In this document: positions 1 to 7,607 of the stretch, one piece after another
How positions within the stretch are numbered: position 1 is the first letter of the stretch
Layout of the letters: each line of letters starts with the position of its first letter
Assembly (NCBI GenBank): GCA_031265015.1
Contig: JAISDG010000108.1
Span: 1 to 19,442, forward strand
DNA: 19,442 nucleotides
DNA from: Spirochaetaceae bacterium
Lineage (GTDB): Bacteria; Spirochaetota; Spirochaetia; Treponematales; Breznakiellaceae
Reading direction: 5' to 3'
Program-made: the position numbers and the translations under genes
The notes under the pieces: model-generated
Told to the model about the DNA's origin: nothing
The model's database searches: none
Seen by the model: only the letters and a program-made list of their open reading frames with translations

Positions 1-1053
1 GCCCCGGATGGCAAAATCAAAGGCAAGGATTTTCATATCGATTCCGAAACCTACCGAGGGAAGGGCTTCCGCTATTCCCGCCCGGAGGCGGAGGATCTTA
101 AGCAGGGTAATCTCCGCTCCCAGGCTCAGGTTAAGGATGGGATTCCGGGGGATCAATGAAAAAAGATCCAGAAAATCCCGGTAATCCAGCATGACGATGA
201 AATCGGAAATATACCGGTCAAGAAAATCACTCCGTATCCGGTACAGCACGCCGAAGGCCAGCCGGGGCTGAACCACGGCGTAGGATTGATTCCCGCTGCT
301 GCCGAAATCCGAGAACTCCGCGTAACTGGTTACCAGCGCGGGAGAAAAAACATCGTACCCCGCCAGCGCAAAGGTCAGCGTACCGTTAAATGTATACTTC
401 ACCCCCAGATCAAGCCCAAGGCCAAACTGGGTTGAGTAAGGATACGAGGAAACATCCTCAAACATGGCGGTAACGTCAAAGATCGAGGCTTCAAGATTAA
501 GCGTTCCCCGGTAAAAACCCTTTCCCAGAAAACCGGCGTCCAGGACATGGGCATCCCGCTCCAGGACGCGGAACGAATATCCCCCTACCAGAAAGATCTC
601 TTCCGCCGCTACGGGCCGGATCCTGGAGGAAGCAACCCGGGCGTCCGCGGTGGTACGGTTAAATACTCCAAAGCCAAAACCCTGGTTAACCAGACCCAGG
701 GCGATGGGCCCGCCAATATCAAAACCCGCGGCAAATCCGCCGGGACCTACCAGGGGGGAAATGTCCAGATCGCCGGAATGGTTTATGGCCAGGTCCAGCA
801 GTTCAAAGACAGGACCATACAGGCTGATGGTCAGTTCCGCCGCGCTGAATTCTTTTTCCAGCCCCGCAAAGGAAGCGGGGTTGGAAAAAATCGCCGAAAA
901 GTCATCCCCCTGGGCGGCATGGATACCTCCGAATCCGCCGGCCCTGGCGGAGGGCATAACAAAGGGTTTCAGTTTTTCCGCATCCGCGGAAACCGCGGAA
1001 AACAGAAGGGCCGCGGAAAAAATTATCGGAAACCAGCGCTTGTTTTTGTTCAT
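1..1053 (-). CDS. Outer-membrane beta-barrel protein, FadL/UPF0164-like (3' part cut off by window edge)
   Basis: The reverse strand is open for 351 codons from the ATG at 1053-1051 to the window edge, so the C-terminus is missing. The product starts with a signal peptide: basic MNKNKR, a hydrophobic stretch at about residues 8-22, and probable cleavage near residues 23-25. Next comes a small/glycine-rich segment with GDDFSAIFSNPASFAG (residues 49-64), the kind of 'GxxxAxxDDxxAxxxNPA' signature found near the mature N-terminus of FadL/PorV-type and treponemal UPF0164 outer-membrane proteins. The rest alternates polar and hydrophobic residues with many aromatics and glycines, as expected of amphipathic beta strands. 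Its ATG overlaps the TGA of the preceding lipoprotein gene (ATGA), implying translational coupling. A role in outer-membrane transport is inferred from the fold; the substrate is unknown. Family placement at FadL/UPF0164 level is moderately sure, an exact orthologue is not assigned. Confidence 0.8.
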   Translation of the reverse strand, partial: MNKNKRWFPIIFSAALLFSAVSADAEKLKPFVMPSARAGGFGGIHAAQGDDFSAIFSNPASFAGLEKEFSAAELTISLYGPVFELLDLAINHSGDLDISPLVGPGGFAAGFDIGGPIALGLVNQGFGFGVFNRTTADARVASSRIRPVAAEEIFLVGGYSFRVLERDAHVLDAGFLGKGFYRGTLNLEASIFDVTAMFEDVSSYPYSTQFGLGLDLGVKYTFNGTLTFALAGYDVFSPALVTSYAEFSDFGSSGNQSYAVVQPRLAFGVLYRIRSDFLDRYISDFIVMLDYRDFLDLFSLIPRNPILNLSLGAEITLLKILRLRAGIAEALPSVGFGIDMKILAFDFAIRG

Positions 1054-1715
1054 GCCGCCAAGTTCAGGTTATCCAACAGGTCCCCAAGAAACCCGCCGCC
1101 GGTATACCGGCTTTTGGAAGACTGGGCCATGGCCTTGATCACGGCAAGATTTCCTGTTCCGGGTCCGGACGGAACACTGTCGATATACCCGGCTGCATCT
1201 CCCGTCTGCCGGGCCTCCGCCGCCAGAAGCACCATGGCCGCAATGGCAAGATCCGCGGGATCCAGCCCGTCATAATCGGTGGAAACGGTAGAGTTGGGCA
1301 AAATAGCCCGCAGGGCAGCGCCGGTATCCGCAAGGTTCTGCATGTCTCCCACGGCGTCGATCATAACGGACCTGCTGGTAGCGCTGTCCATGCTTCCCGA
1401 AGCTACATCGGAAATATTTTTTAGCAGCGAGTTGGCTATGTCCGCCGCGTTGGCCGCGGCCCGGAGGGCGGCGGCCTGCATCGCGGGATCGGATTTTTTG
1501 TCCGACCCGGCGATACCTTTCAGGACTTCCAGGGACATACCGGGATTGTTCTCCGACAGCCGGATTAATTCCTCGACATTGCCGGGGGTAACTTCGGGGA
1601 TCAGCGACCCGGGATCCCGCTGGGCCCACTCCGCCAGGGAATGGGTAAAAAAATCACTGCACGACAGGGGAAACCAGAGGAAAGGCAGGAAAAAGAGGAT
1701 CCGTTTTATTTTCAT
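1050..1715 (-). CDS. Putative lipoprotein of unknown function
   Basis: 221 residues. The N-terminus is a lipoprotein signal: MKIKR, a hydrophobic run (residues 6-17) and the lipobox-like FPLSC with Cys19, which fits the relaxed spirochaetal lipobox. The mature part is mostly predicted helix rich in Ala, Asp and Ser, without a motif I recognise. The ATG at 1715-1713 overlaps the TGA of the mtaB-type gene by 4 bases (ATGA), and its own TGA overlaps the ATG of the beta-barrel gene in the same way. A GGGAGA ribosome binding site lies about eight bases upstream, inside the end of mtaB. The tight coupling to an outer-membrane protein suggests the two are made together and may act in the same envelope complex; this is inference. 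I do not recognise the family. Confidence 0.85.
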   Translation of the reverse strand: MKIKRILFFLPFLWFPLSCSDFFTHSLAEWAQRDPGSLIPEVTPGNVEELIRLSENNPGMSLEVLKGIAGSDKKSDPAMQAAALRAAANAADIANSLLKNISDVASGSMDSATSRSVMIDAVGDMQNLADTGAALRAILPNSTVSTDYDGLDPADLAIAAMVLLAAEARQTGDAAGYIDSVPSGPGTGNLAVIKAMAQSSKSRYTGGGFLGDLLDNLNLAA

Positions 1716-3196
1716 GTTTGTTCTCCCCGGTTACTATACACTATCTCTCCCCACGCGTCAAAATCACTCTGTTTCACTCCGGTCCGCGGCAGGGCCCGCC
1801 CTATCCGGCACCGGAAGGAGCTTCCCGTTTTCGGAATCTCCCCCGCCCTTTCGGCAGAAACGAGGAGCCTTATATAATTATCGGTCAGCGCGGGAAAAAA
1901 CAGGGGAAAATGATCGTTCCGGGGGGGATTTTCCGCCACCGCGTCCACGGTCTTTCCCTGCCAGCGCCGTATATAGGCCGCCCCGGCCTCGAGGGAGAGA
2001 TCCCGGAGCCTCTCCAGCCGTTTTTTCGCGATGTCCCGGCCAACCTGATCCTTCATGCCCGCGGCGGGGGTTCCGGGCCGTTTTGAATAGGGAAAACCGT
2101 GGATAAAAGCAAAGTCCGCCTGCCTGCAGAGCCCGGCGGTTTTTTCAAAATCATCGCCGGTTTCCCCGGGAAACCCGGCGATGATATCGCAGCCCAAAAA
2201 GGGATCGTTTTTCAGGGCCCTGATGCGTTCGGCGGTTTGCAGGATATCCTTCCCCGTATAGGGCCTTCCCATCGCGGCAAGAATCCGGTCGCTTCCCGAC
2301 TGGACGGAAAGATGAAAATGAGGCCGGATTCTGGGGTGGGAGAGGATCGAAAAAAAACCGGAATCCTTCAAAAACGCCCCCTCCGGTTCAATGGACGAAA
2401 GCCGCAGGGCTATCCGCCCGGTCTTGTCCAGAAGAATGCCGAGCAGTTCCGGCAGGGCGCCGGAAGAAGCCGGATCCGAGTACTGGCATATATTAACCCC
2501 CGTTAAAACCGCCTCGGAGATCCCCGCTTCTTCCAGGGCCTGAAGCCTCCTCACCAGTTCCGGAGCTTCCAGGCTGACGCTTCCGCCCCGGGCCAGGGGA
2601 ACGCGGCAATAGGCGCAGCGCCGGTCGCAGCCGTCCTGGATTTTTAAAAAAGCCCGGGAATGGAACAAAAAATTCCGGGGGTTAAAACGAAAGGGCCCGG
2701 CGGCCGCGGAAGTATCCGCCCTTACCGGGCCGAAAGATCCGGCGGCGAAGGCCGCGGAATCCTCCGGACCGGAGCACCAGCGGGCAAGCAGTTCCGGCGC
2801 CGTTCCGCCGGACCGGACCATAAACCGGGGCAAATCCAGCAGCCTGTCCTTGACCCTTCCGGGGACCACAAAAAGAGATCCCGCCGTATTCGCGGCCAGG
2901 GAACACAGTTCCGCCCGGTTAAGCTGGGCATAGCAGCCGGTAACCACCACGGTCCCGCCGGTATGGAGGAACAGCCTGATAATACGCCGGGCTTTCTGTT
3001 CCGCCCTGGAAGTAACCGTACAGGTATTGACGATAAGCAGTTCCGGTCCCCCCGGAACACCGGCGGCGGAACTCCCGTTCCAGGGAAAGACGACAAAGCC
3101 TTCTTCCCGGAAGGCCGCCGCGACCGCCTCCGTTTCAAGCTGGTTAAGCTTGCAGCCCAGGGTATAAAAAGAAACGGTCCGGGGGGGAAATTCCAT
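1712..3196 (-). CDS. mtaB: tRNA t6A37 methylthiotransferase, MtaB-like radical SAM enzyme
   Basis: 494 residues with the three-part architecture of the MiaB/MtaB/RimO family. The N-terminal methylthiotransferase domain carries the three cluster cysteines Cys15 (TLGCKLNQ), Cys59 (VNTCTVTS) and Cys88 (VTGCYAQ). The radical SAM core has the CxxxCxxC motif at Cys190, Cys194 and Cys197 (GCDRRCAYC), followed by LTGVNICQY. The C-terminus (about 420-480) is compatible with a TRAM RNA-binding domain. The sequences LGCKLNQ and TGVN are closer to MtaB (YqeV) than to MiaB or RimO, so the likely reaction is 2-methylthiolation of t6A at position 37 of tRNAs reading ANN codons. It is somewhat longer than typical (about 430-450), with extra Ala/Gly/Ser-rich sequence between the first two domains (about 126-175). 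The start is 17 bases after the TPR gene; its GGAG is only one base from the ATG, so initiation probably relies on coupling. Confidence 0.9.
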   Translation of the reverse strand: MEFPPRTVSFYTLGCKLNQLETEAVAAAFREEGFVVFPWNGSSAAGVPGGPELLIVNTCTVTSRAEQKARRIIRLFLHTGGTVVVTGCYAQLNRAELCSLAANTAGSLFVVPGRVKDRLLDLPRFMVRSGGTAPELLARWCSGPEDSAAFAAGSFGPVRADTSAAAGPFRFNPRNFLFHSRAFLKIQDGCDRRCAYCRVPLARGGSVSLEAPELVRRLQALEEAGISEAVLTGVNICQYSDPASSGALPELLGILLDKTGRIALRLSSIEPEGAFLKDSGFFSILSHPRIRPHFHLSVQSGSDRILAAMGRPYTGKDILQTAERIRALKNDPFLGCDIIAGFPGETGDDFEKTAGLCRQADFAFIHGFPYSKRPGTPAAGMKDQVGRDIAKKRLERLRDLSLEAGAAYIRRWQGKTVDAVAENPPRNDHFPLFFPALTDNYIRLLVSAERAGEIPKTGSSFRCRIGRALPRTGVKQSDFDAWGEIVYSNRGEQT

Positions 3197-3213
3197 ACTC
3201 CAGCGGCGGGTAC

Positions 3214-3888
3214 TCAGCGGCCGGAAAGATCCGCCCGGACCCGCTCCAGCCCCCGCCGGGCGTCCGCCAGCTGGGAATTCAGGGACAGGGCTTTTTCATA
3301 GGCGCTCACCGCTTCCCGGATCTCCCCGGCATTTTCCCTGGCATAGGCCAGCCGGAACCACCATTCGGCATTGGCGGGCATATAGTACACCGCGGTGGAA
3401 AGGGCAATATCCGCCCGGCGGAACCGGCCCTGGCGGATAAAGATCTCCCCGATGTAGTAATACACTATGTTGATCCGCGCTCCCTGGGGCGCAAGGTTCA
3501 CATATTCCTGAAAGTACTGGAGCGCCTCGTTGTTCCGGCCCTGAAAATAGTATACCTCCCCCAGGGATTCGATAATCCGGGGATCGTAGCGGCTGATATT
3601 TCTGCCCGCCAGGGCATAGGTTCTGCCCTCCTCGTAGCGGCCCAGACTAACCAGGCTCCAGCACAGCACCACATGGGATTCAAGGTTATTGGGACTGGCG
3701 GAGATTTCCGCCTTGCAGATCCGCGCCGCTTCTTCATAATTACCCTTCCGGTATTCCTGGAGGGCCCGCTGCTGGGCCGCCGCGGGAAGCACAGACCGCA
3801 GGAATAAAAGAAGCAGCACGCTCCGCGGGAACCTGCGAAAAAAGGGCCTCCCCGGACCGGCCGGGGTAAAAAAGAACCCATTCTTCAT
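3214..3888 (-). CDS. Secreted TPR-repeat protein
   Basis: 224 residues. The N-terminus is basic, then hydrophobic (about residues 23-33), ending in PAAAQQ, a plausible signal-peptidase site near residue 38, so export is likely. The mature part is built of tetratricopeptide repeats: segments such as YRKGNYEEAARICKAEI, LGRYEEGRTYAL, QGRNNEALQYFQEYVNLAP, QGRFRRADIALSTAVYYMP and AGEIREAVSAYEKALSLN show the usual W/Y-G-Y-A-A-P spacing, giving about five repeats. Such proteins are protein-protein scaffolds, here presumably periplasmic. The ATG overlaps the bactofilin TGA by 4 bases and there is no good ribosome binding site at normal distance, so it is probably translated by re-initiation. The position between a bactofilin and envelope genes suggests a role in envelope or cell-shape assembly (inference). 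Confidence 0.85.
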   Translation of the reverse strand: MKNGFFFTPAGPGRPFFRRFPRSVLLLLFLRSVLPAAAQQRALQEYRKGNYEEAARICKAEISASPNNLESHVVLCWSLVSLGRYEEGRTYALAGRNISRYDPRIIESLGEVYYFQGRNNEALQYFQEYVNLAPQGARINIVYYYIGEIFIRQGRFRRADIALSTAVYYMPANAEWWFRLAYARENAGEIREAVSAYEKALSLNSQLADARRGLERVRADLSGR

Positions 3889-4250
3889 TCAGGATATTTT
3901 TTCTCCGTCATAATGCAGCGCCCCGTAAAATGACAGCCCGTCTCCATGGTGATTTCCGGGGCGGTGACGTTTCCCGTCAGCTTTCCGGTAATGGCCACTT
4001 CAACTTTTTCGCCGGCGGTGACATTCCCCTTTACCGTTCCCAGGATAATGACTTTGGACGCCCGGATGTTCGCTTCCACCACCGCCATTTCGTCTATCAT
4101 CAAAAGACTGCTGGCCTGGATCTCGCCGGAAACTTTTCCCTGGATTAAAAAAGGCTTTTCAAAACGCAGGGTGCCGGAAAATTCAATGTCCGGCGATAAA
4201 ATCGTATCAAAATCTTCAAGTTCCAGGGCGTCGTTATGCACATCAGTCAT
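3885..4250 (-). CDS. Bactofilin (polymer-forming cytoskeletal protein)
   Basis: 121 residues, typical bactofilin size. After a short acidic N-terminal tail (to about residue 18) the protein is a regular beta-helix pattern: repeated short strands with turns at Gly/Asp, for example FSGTLRFEKPFLIQGKVSGEI, VILGTVKGNV and VAITGKLTGNV, where hydrophobic residues recur about every six positions as in DUF583/bactofilin domains. Bactofilins form non-polar filaments without nucleotides, usually at the inner face of the membrane, and help to set cell shape, including helical shape in spirochaetes. First gene of the minus-strand operon. No Shine-Dalgarno sequence is visible before the ATG, and the predicted promoter would place the transcript start at or next to the ATG, so the message may be leaderless. 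Several bactofilin paralogues are usual per genome, so no gene name is given. Confidence 0.92.
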   Translation of the reverse strand: MTDVHNDALELEDFDTILSPDIEFSGTLRFEKPFLIQGKVSGEIQASSLLMIDEMAVVEANIRASKVIILGTVKGNVTAGEKVEVAITGKLTGNVTAPEITMETGCHFTGRCIMTEKKYPE

Positions 4251-4256
4251 GGTTTT

Positions 4257-4285
4257 ACTGTACCGGACTATTCACTATTCGTCAA
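4257..4285 (-). promoter_or_regulatory. Predicted sigma70-type promoter of the bactofilin operon
   Basis: On the minus strand TTGACG (4285-4280) is followed after 17 bases by TACAGT (4262-4257). These match the consensus hexamers at 5/6 and 4/6 positions. Only six bases (4256-4251) separate the -10 box from the bactofilin ATG, so transcription would start on or immediately beside the start codon. Confidence 0.55.
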
Positions 4286-4299
4286 TTAAGGGGTATGCT
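4271..4299 (+). promoter_or_regulatory. Predicted sigma70-type promoter of pta
   Basis: TTCACT (4271-4276), 17-base spacer, TATGCT (4294-4299); each hexamer matches consensus at 4/6. A start near 4306 gives a leader of about 27 bases containing the pta ribosome binding site. The element lies on top of the divergent bactofilin promoter: the bactofilin -35 box sits inside this spacer. TATACC a few bases downstream is an alternative -10. Confidence 0.4.
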
Positions 4300-4332
4300 T
4301 TATACCAAGACAGCACGTAAAAGGAGCATAGA

Positions 4333-5328
4333 ATGGATTTCGTAAAGGAAATGAAGGCAAAGGCCAAATCCCTCCGTAAAAGGCTGGTTCTTCCCGAAGG
4401 AACGGAAAGCCGGACCGTTAAAGCCGCCCGGATTCTTGCGGACGACCAGCTTGCCGCGGCGGTGGTTCTTTTGGGTAAAGAGGCGGCTGTCCGGGAAACG
4501 GCGGCGAAGGAAGGAGTACAGCTTGAGGGAATCACGCTGATCGATCCTGCCGTATCCGCGGACAGGGACGCCTATGCGGCCGAATTCTACGAACTCCGTA
4601 AACATAAAGGCATGACCCCCGAACAGGCAAAAGCCGACATCGCCGATCCCCTGCGCTGGGGGGCTATGATGGTTCATCTGGACGCGGCGGACGCGATGGT
4701 GGCCGGCGCGGAAAACACCACCGGCGACGTACTCCGGGCGGGCCTGACAATCATCGGTACCTGGAAGGGCCTTAAAACCGCATCCTCCTGCTTTGTGATG
4801 ACCGGCATGGACAGATCCTGGGGCATAGAAGGATCCCTTATTTTTTCCGACTGTGCGGTGGTTCCCGACCCGACCGCGGAACAGTTGTCGGATATAGCCG
4901 AAAGCGCCGCCATGTCCTGCCGGGAATTTCTGGGCGCCGAACCGGTGGTGGCCCTGATGTCCTTTTCCACCAAGGGTTCCGCCAAGCATGACGATGTAAC
5001 CAAGGTCCGGCAGGCTGTGGAAATCCTTAAAAACAAAAACCCCGGTTTCCTTTTTGACGGCGAGCTTCAGGCCGACGCCGCGCTGGTTCCTTCGGTGACC
5101 GATAAAAAAGCGCCGGGAAGTCCCGTCAGGGGAAAGGTCAATACCCTGGTCTTTCCCGATTTGGGAGCGGGAAATATCGGCTATAAGCTTGTTCAGCGCC
5201 TGGGCAAAGCGGACGCCTTCGGACCTTTCCTTCAGGGATTCGCAAAACCCGTCAGCGACCTCTCCAGGGGGGCGTCGGTGGAAGACATCGTGGTTACCTG
5301 CGCCGTTACCCTTTCCCGGGTCAAGTGA
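4333..5328 (+). CDS. pta: Phosphate acetyltransferase
   Basis: 331 residues, the normal length of a short-form Pta. It interconverts acetyl-CoA plus phosphate and acetyl phosphate plus CoA in the cytoplasm; with acetate kinase this yields ATP from acetyl-CoA during fermentation. Recognisable family blocks are LPEGTESRTVKAA (20-32), MVAGAENTTGDVLRAGL (122-138), SFSTKGSAKHDDVTKV (210-225), FDGELQADAALVPSV (241-255) and, in the C-terminal catalytic region, FPDLGAGNIGYKL (274-286) and SDLSRGASVEDIV (308-320). Ser311, Arg312 and Asp318 match the active-site Ser/Arg/Asp known from Methanosarcina Pta. The start is supported by AAGGAG at 4321-4326, six bases before the ATG. Divergent from the bactofilin operon and followed by a large TPR gene. 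No acetate kinase gene is in the window. Confidence 0.96.
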   Translation: MDFVKEMKAKAKSLRKRLVLPEGTESRTVKAARILADDQLAAAVVLLGKEAAVRETAAKEGVQLEGITLIDPAVSADRDAYAAEFYELRKHKGMTPEQAKADIADPLRWGAMMVHLDAADAMVAGAENTTGDVLRAGLTIIGTWKGLKTASSCFVMTGMDRSWGIEGSLIFSDCAVVPDPTAEQLSDIAESAAMSCREFLGAEPVVALMSFSTKGSAKHDDVTKVRQAVEILKNKNPGFLFDGELQADAALVPSVTDKKAPGSPVRGKVNTLVFPDLGAGNIGYKLVQRLGKADAFGPFLQGFAKPVSDLSRGASVEDIVVTCAVTLSRVK

Positions 5329-5344
5329 TTTTGTACGGAGAACC

Positions 5345-5434
5345 GTGAAAAAGATGTCCGCGGCTTTCCCCTTTCGATTACTCCGGACCCCGGGGCCGCG
5401 CCGGGTCAGAGCTGCCCATGCAGTCATCCCCTAG
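5345..5434 (+). CDS. Possible 29-codon leader ORF before the TPR gene
   Basis: GTG at 5345 is preceded by ACGGAG at a good distance and opens GTG AAA AAG ATG, followed by 25 more codons and TAG at 5432-5434. It overlaps the first 17 bases of the large TPR ORF in another frame. The gene downstream has no convincing ribosome binding site of its own, so this could be a coupled leader peptide. Alternatively it is the true N-terminus, separated from the TPR frame by a frameshift, or it is chance. Confidence 0.25.
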   Translation: MKKMSAAFPFRLLRTPGPRRVRAAHAVIP

Positions 5435-7403
5435 TTTTTACCGGCAGGCGGCCTTTAAGCGGAGCGCCCAGGAGGGAGAAAAAAAGCTGCGGGAGGCCGT
5501 GGCCGCGGGAACCGCGGGAGATTATCCCGGGGCCGTGGCGATTCTGGAAGAAATTATCTCGGGATACGAAGGTCCCGGGGAAGCGTTTTTGTATCTGGGC
5601 AGGGCCTTTCATTCCCTTCACAACTATTCCCGGGCCCTGGCCGCTTTTAACGACTATATCGTCCTAAAACCCCGGTCGCCGGAGGGTTATCTTTTTGCGG
5701 GCCGTACCTGCATGGTACTGGGCTTTTATTCCCGGGCGGTTCATTATCTGGAAAAAGCCCTAGGCAGGGACAAACGCAACGGCGATAGTATGGCCCTTCT
5801 GGGAACGGCCCTGCTCAAGGCCCGTCACTCCCGGGCAGCGGTGGAAATGCTACAGCGGGCGGTAGAAACGGCCCCGGAGAACAAACGGATATACCGGGCC
5901 TACCTGAACGCCCTTTTTATCCGGGCCGTCCGGGTCTGCCGGGCGGAAGATTATCCCCTGGGGATACAGATGCTCCGCTTTGTACTGGAAAACGGCCGGG
6001 ACGGGCCCCTCCTCCGGCTGGAACTGGGCCGGGCCGCCCGGGAACTGGGGTTCCTGGAAGAAGCCGCGGAACATTATACCCAGGCCCTTGAATTCTCCCC
6101 CGGCGATCCGATGATCCGCTGGTACCGCGCGTCGGTATACATGGAACTGGAACGAAAAACCGAAGCTATCGGGGATCTGTCGGTTATCCGGTCCCAGGGC
6201 GTCCAGCTGCCGGATCTGCCCTGGAACAGTGCCCTGGTGGACCGGTTTATGATCAGCTCTCTGATGGAAGAAGGCCAGTGGCGGCGGGCCGCGGACGCCT
6301 GCCGGGACTGGCTTAAAAAGCGGGACCCGGAACCGGGCATCCACGCCATGTACGCCGAAGCCCAGCGGAATTTGAAAAACTATCCCGCAGCGAAAAACCA
6401 TCTGTACCGGGCGCTGGAAGAGGATAAGGAAAGCCTTCCGCTGTGGTACGCGCTGATCCTGACCGCCTGGGAGGGGGGGGACCTTAAAACCCTCAAAAAA
6501 GCCCTGTATTCCGCGAAAAACCTCGGCGGCGAAAAAGACATCCTTTCCCGGTTTTCAATCCTCTGCGAGTCCGAAACTTCTTCCGATCCCCGGCGGGTTA
6601 TGACATTACTCCAAAAGGCCATTCACACCATGGGACCCGAACCAGAACTGATGTACGCACTGGGCAAGATATACCTGGAAACCGGCCTTCTGGACGAGGC
6701 GGAAAGCTGGTTTACCAAAACCCTGACGGTGCAGAAAAGCCATGAAAAAGCCTTTCTGGGCCTTATTGCCGCCAGGGAAGCTCTGTTTGAGGAGGGAAAA
6801 ACCGGTTTGGGCAAGGCCCTGGGCCGGTCCTACCGGGAGTACCTGGAAAAATGGCCCGACAACCGGTCTATCCGCCGGGACGAAGCCCTGTTTCTGGTCA
6901 AAACCTGCGCATACGAACAGGCGGCAAAGAAGCTGGAAACCCTTCTCGCCTGGGATCCCGCCAATCCCGGCCTCCGCCGGATTCTGGCCTATTCCTACCG
7001 CAAGCTGGGCAAATACCGTTCCGCGGCGGTGTACCTCCGGACCCTGCTCAAAGAACGGCCCCGGGACATCAAGCTGCTGCTGGAATACTCCGGCTGCATC
7101 GAGCGTTCCGGCGGGGCCTGGTACGCCAGGGCTATTCTGGAAAAAGCCGCCGCCTATTTTACTTCTTCCTCCGAAATTCCTACCGCCCTGGGACTTCTTT
7201 TTTACCGGGAAGGGAATCTGGAAAAAGCCTTCGGCTGTCTTCTGAATGCCGCCGAGCGGAACCCCGGAGACCCCCGGCCTTTCCGCTGGATGTCCGTCGT
7301 GTCCCAAAAAAAGGGAGACAAACCGGGCGCGGAACGGTACAACCGGGAATACCAGCGAATTTTACGGAATTCCGCCGAAAAAAAGAAAAAAACCCAAAAA
7401 TAA
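5418..7403 (+). CDS. Large TPR-repeat protein
   Basis: 661 residues made almost entirely of tetratricopeptide-like helical repeats from about residue 20 to 640. Clear units include GDYPGAVAILEEIISGY, LHNYSRALAAFNDYIVLKP, LGFYSRAVHYLEKALGRD, LGFLEEAAEHYTQALEFSP, TGLLDEAESWFTKTL, LGKYRSAAVYLRTLLKERP and EGNLEKAFGCLLNAAERNP; I estimate a dozen or more. It ends in a lysine-rich tail (EKKKKTQK). No signal peptide or membrane segment is visible with this start, so it is probably a cytoplasmic scaffold. A pta-TPR gene pair (TP0094-TP0095) also occurs in T. pallidum as I recall, suggesting a conserved neighbourhood. Start uncertain: the ATG at 5418 lacks a good Shine-Dalgarno, the frame stays open back to a stop at 5346-5348 without another ATG, GTG or TTG, and a competing GTG start lies in a different frame. 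No terminator separates it from pta. Confidence 0.88.
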   Translation: MQSSPSFYRQAAFKRSAQEGEKKLREAVAAGTAGDYPGAVAILEEIISGYEGPGEAFLYLGRAFHSLHNYSRALAAFNDYIVLKPRSPEGYLFAGRTCMVLGFYSRAVHYLEKALGRDKRNGDSMALLGTALLKARHSRAAVEMLQRAVETAPENKRIYRAYLNALFIRAVRVCRAEDYPLGIQMLRFVLENGRDGPLLRLELGRAARELGFLEEAAEHYTQALEFSPGDPMIRWYRASVYMELERKTEAIGDLSVIRSQGVQLPDLPWNSALVDRFMISSLMEEGQWRRAADACRDWLKKRDPEPGIHAMYAEAQRNLKNYPAAKNHLYRALEEDKESLPLWYALILTAWEGGDLKTLKKALYSAKNLGGEKDILSRFSILCESETSSDPRRVMTLLQKAIHTMGPEPELMYALGKIYLETGLLDEAESWFTKTLTVQKSHEKAFLGLIAAREALFEEGKTGLGKALGRSYREYLEKWPDNRSIRRDEALFLVKTCAYEQAAKKLETLLAWDPANPGLRRILAYSYRKLGKYRSAAVYLRTLLKERPRDIKLLLEYSGCIERSGGAWYARAILEKAAAYFTSSSEIPTALGLLFYREGNLEKAFGCLLNAAERNPGDPRPFRWMSVVSQKKGDKPGAERYNREYQRILRNSAEKKKKTQK

Positions 7404-7569
7404 GCCCGCTCCCGAAACCCCGGCACGGACAAGAGCCGGCGGCCTGTCAATGAACCTCCCCGGCTCCCCCGCGCAAGCGGGCTCCTGGCTATTAAACCCC
7501 ACTGCGAATAAAAACAATTTTCCGCCGATTACCCTTGCTGAAAACCCGTAAATGCCGTAAACTACAAGG
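7404..7569. other. Intergenic spacer with two small inverted repeats
   Basis: No credible gene. Two GC-rich inverted repeats are visible: GAGCCGG at 7433-7439 pairs with CCGGCTC at 7460-7466 (20-base loop), and CCCGC at 7468-7472 pairs with GCGGG at 7477-7481 (GCAA loop). Neither is followed by a T run, so they are weak candidates for the end of the pta-TPR transcript. Confidence 0.3.
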
Positions 7570-7575
7570 TATAAT
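7570..7575 (+). promoter_or_regulatory. Consensus -10 box upstream of the 7608 gene
   Basis: A perfect TATAAT at 7570-7575 lies 32 bases before the ATG in a locally AT-rich stretch. No convincing -35 hexamer lies at the usual 16-18 base distance; TTGCTG at 7535-7540 is too far away. A start near 7582 would leave a leader of about 26 bases with a strong ribosome binding site. Confidence 0.45.
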
Positions 7576-7607
7576 TAAGATTTGTGTCAAAATTGCAGGA
7601 GGAATAT

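Noticed and set aside
547..1275. Plus-strand open frames at the left edge
   Set aside because: Antisense to the beta-barrel and lipoprotein genes, which have a signal peptide, a lipobox and coupled starts on the minus strand.
4300..5427. 375-codon open frame on the minus strand
   Set aside because: Antisense to pta; long only because GC-rich codons give few stops on the opposite strand.
7433..7481. Inverted repeats as a REP-like element or strong terminator
   Set aside because: Stems are only 5-7 bp, there is no T run, and I see no second copy in the window.
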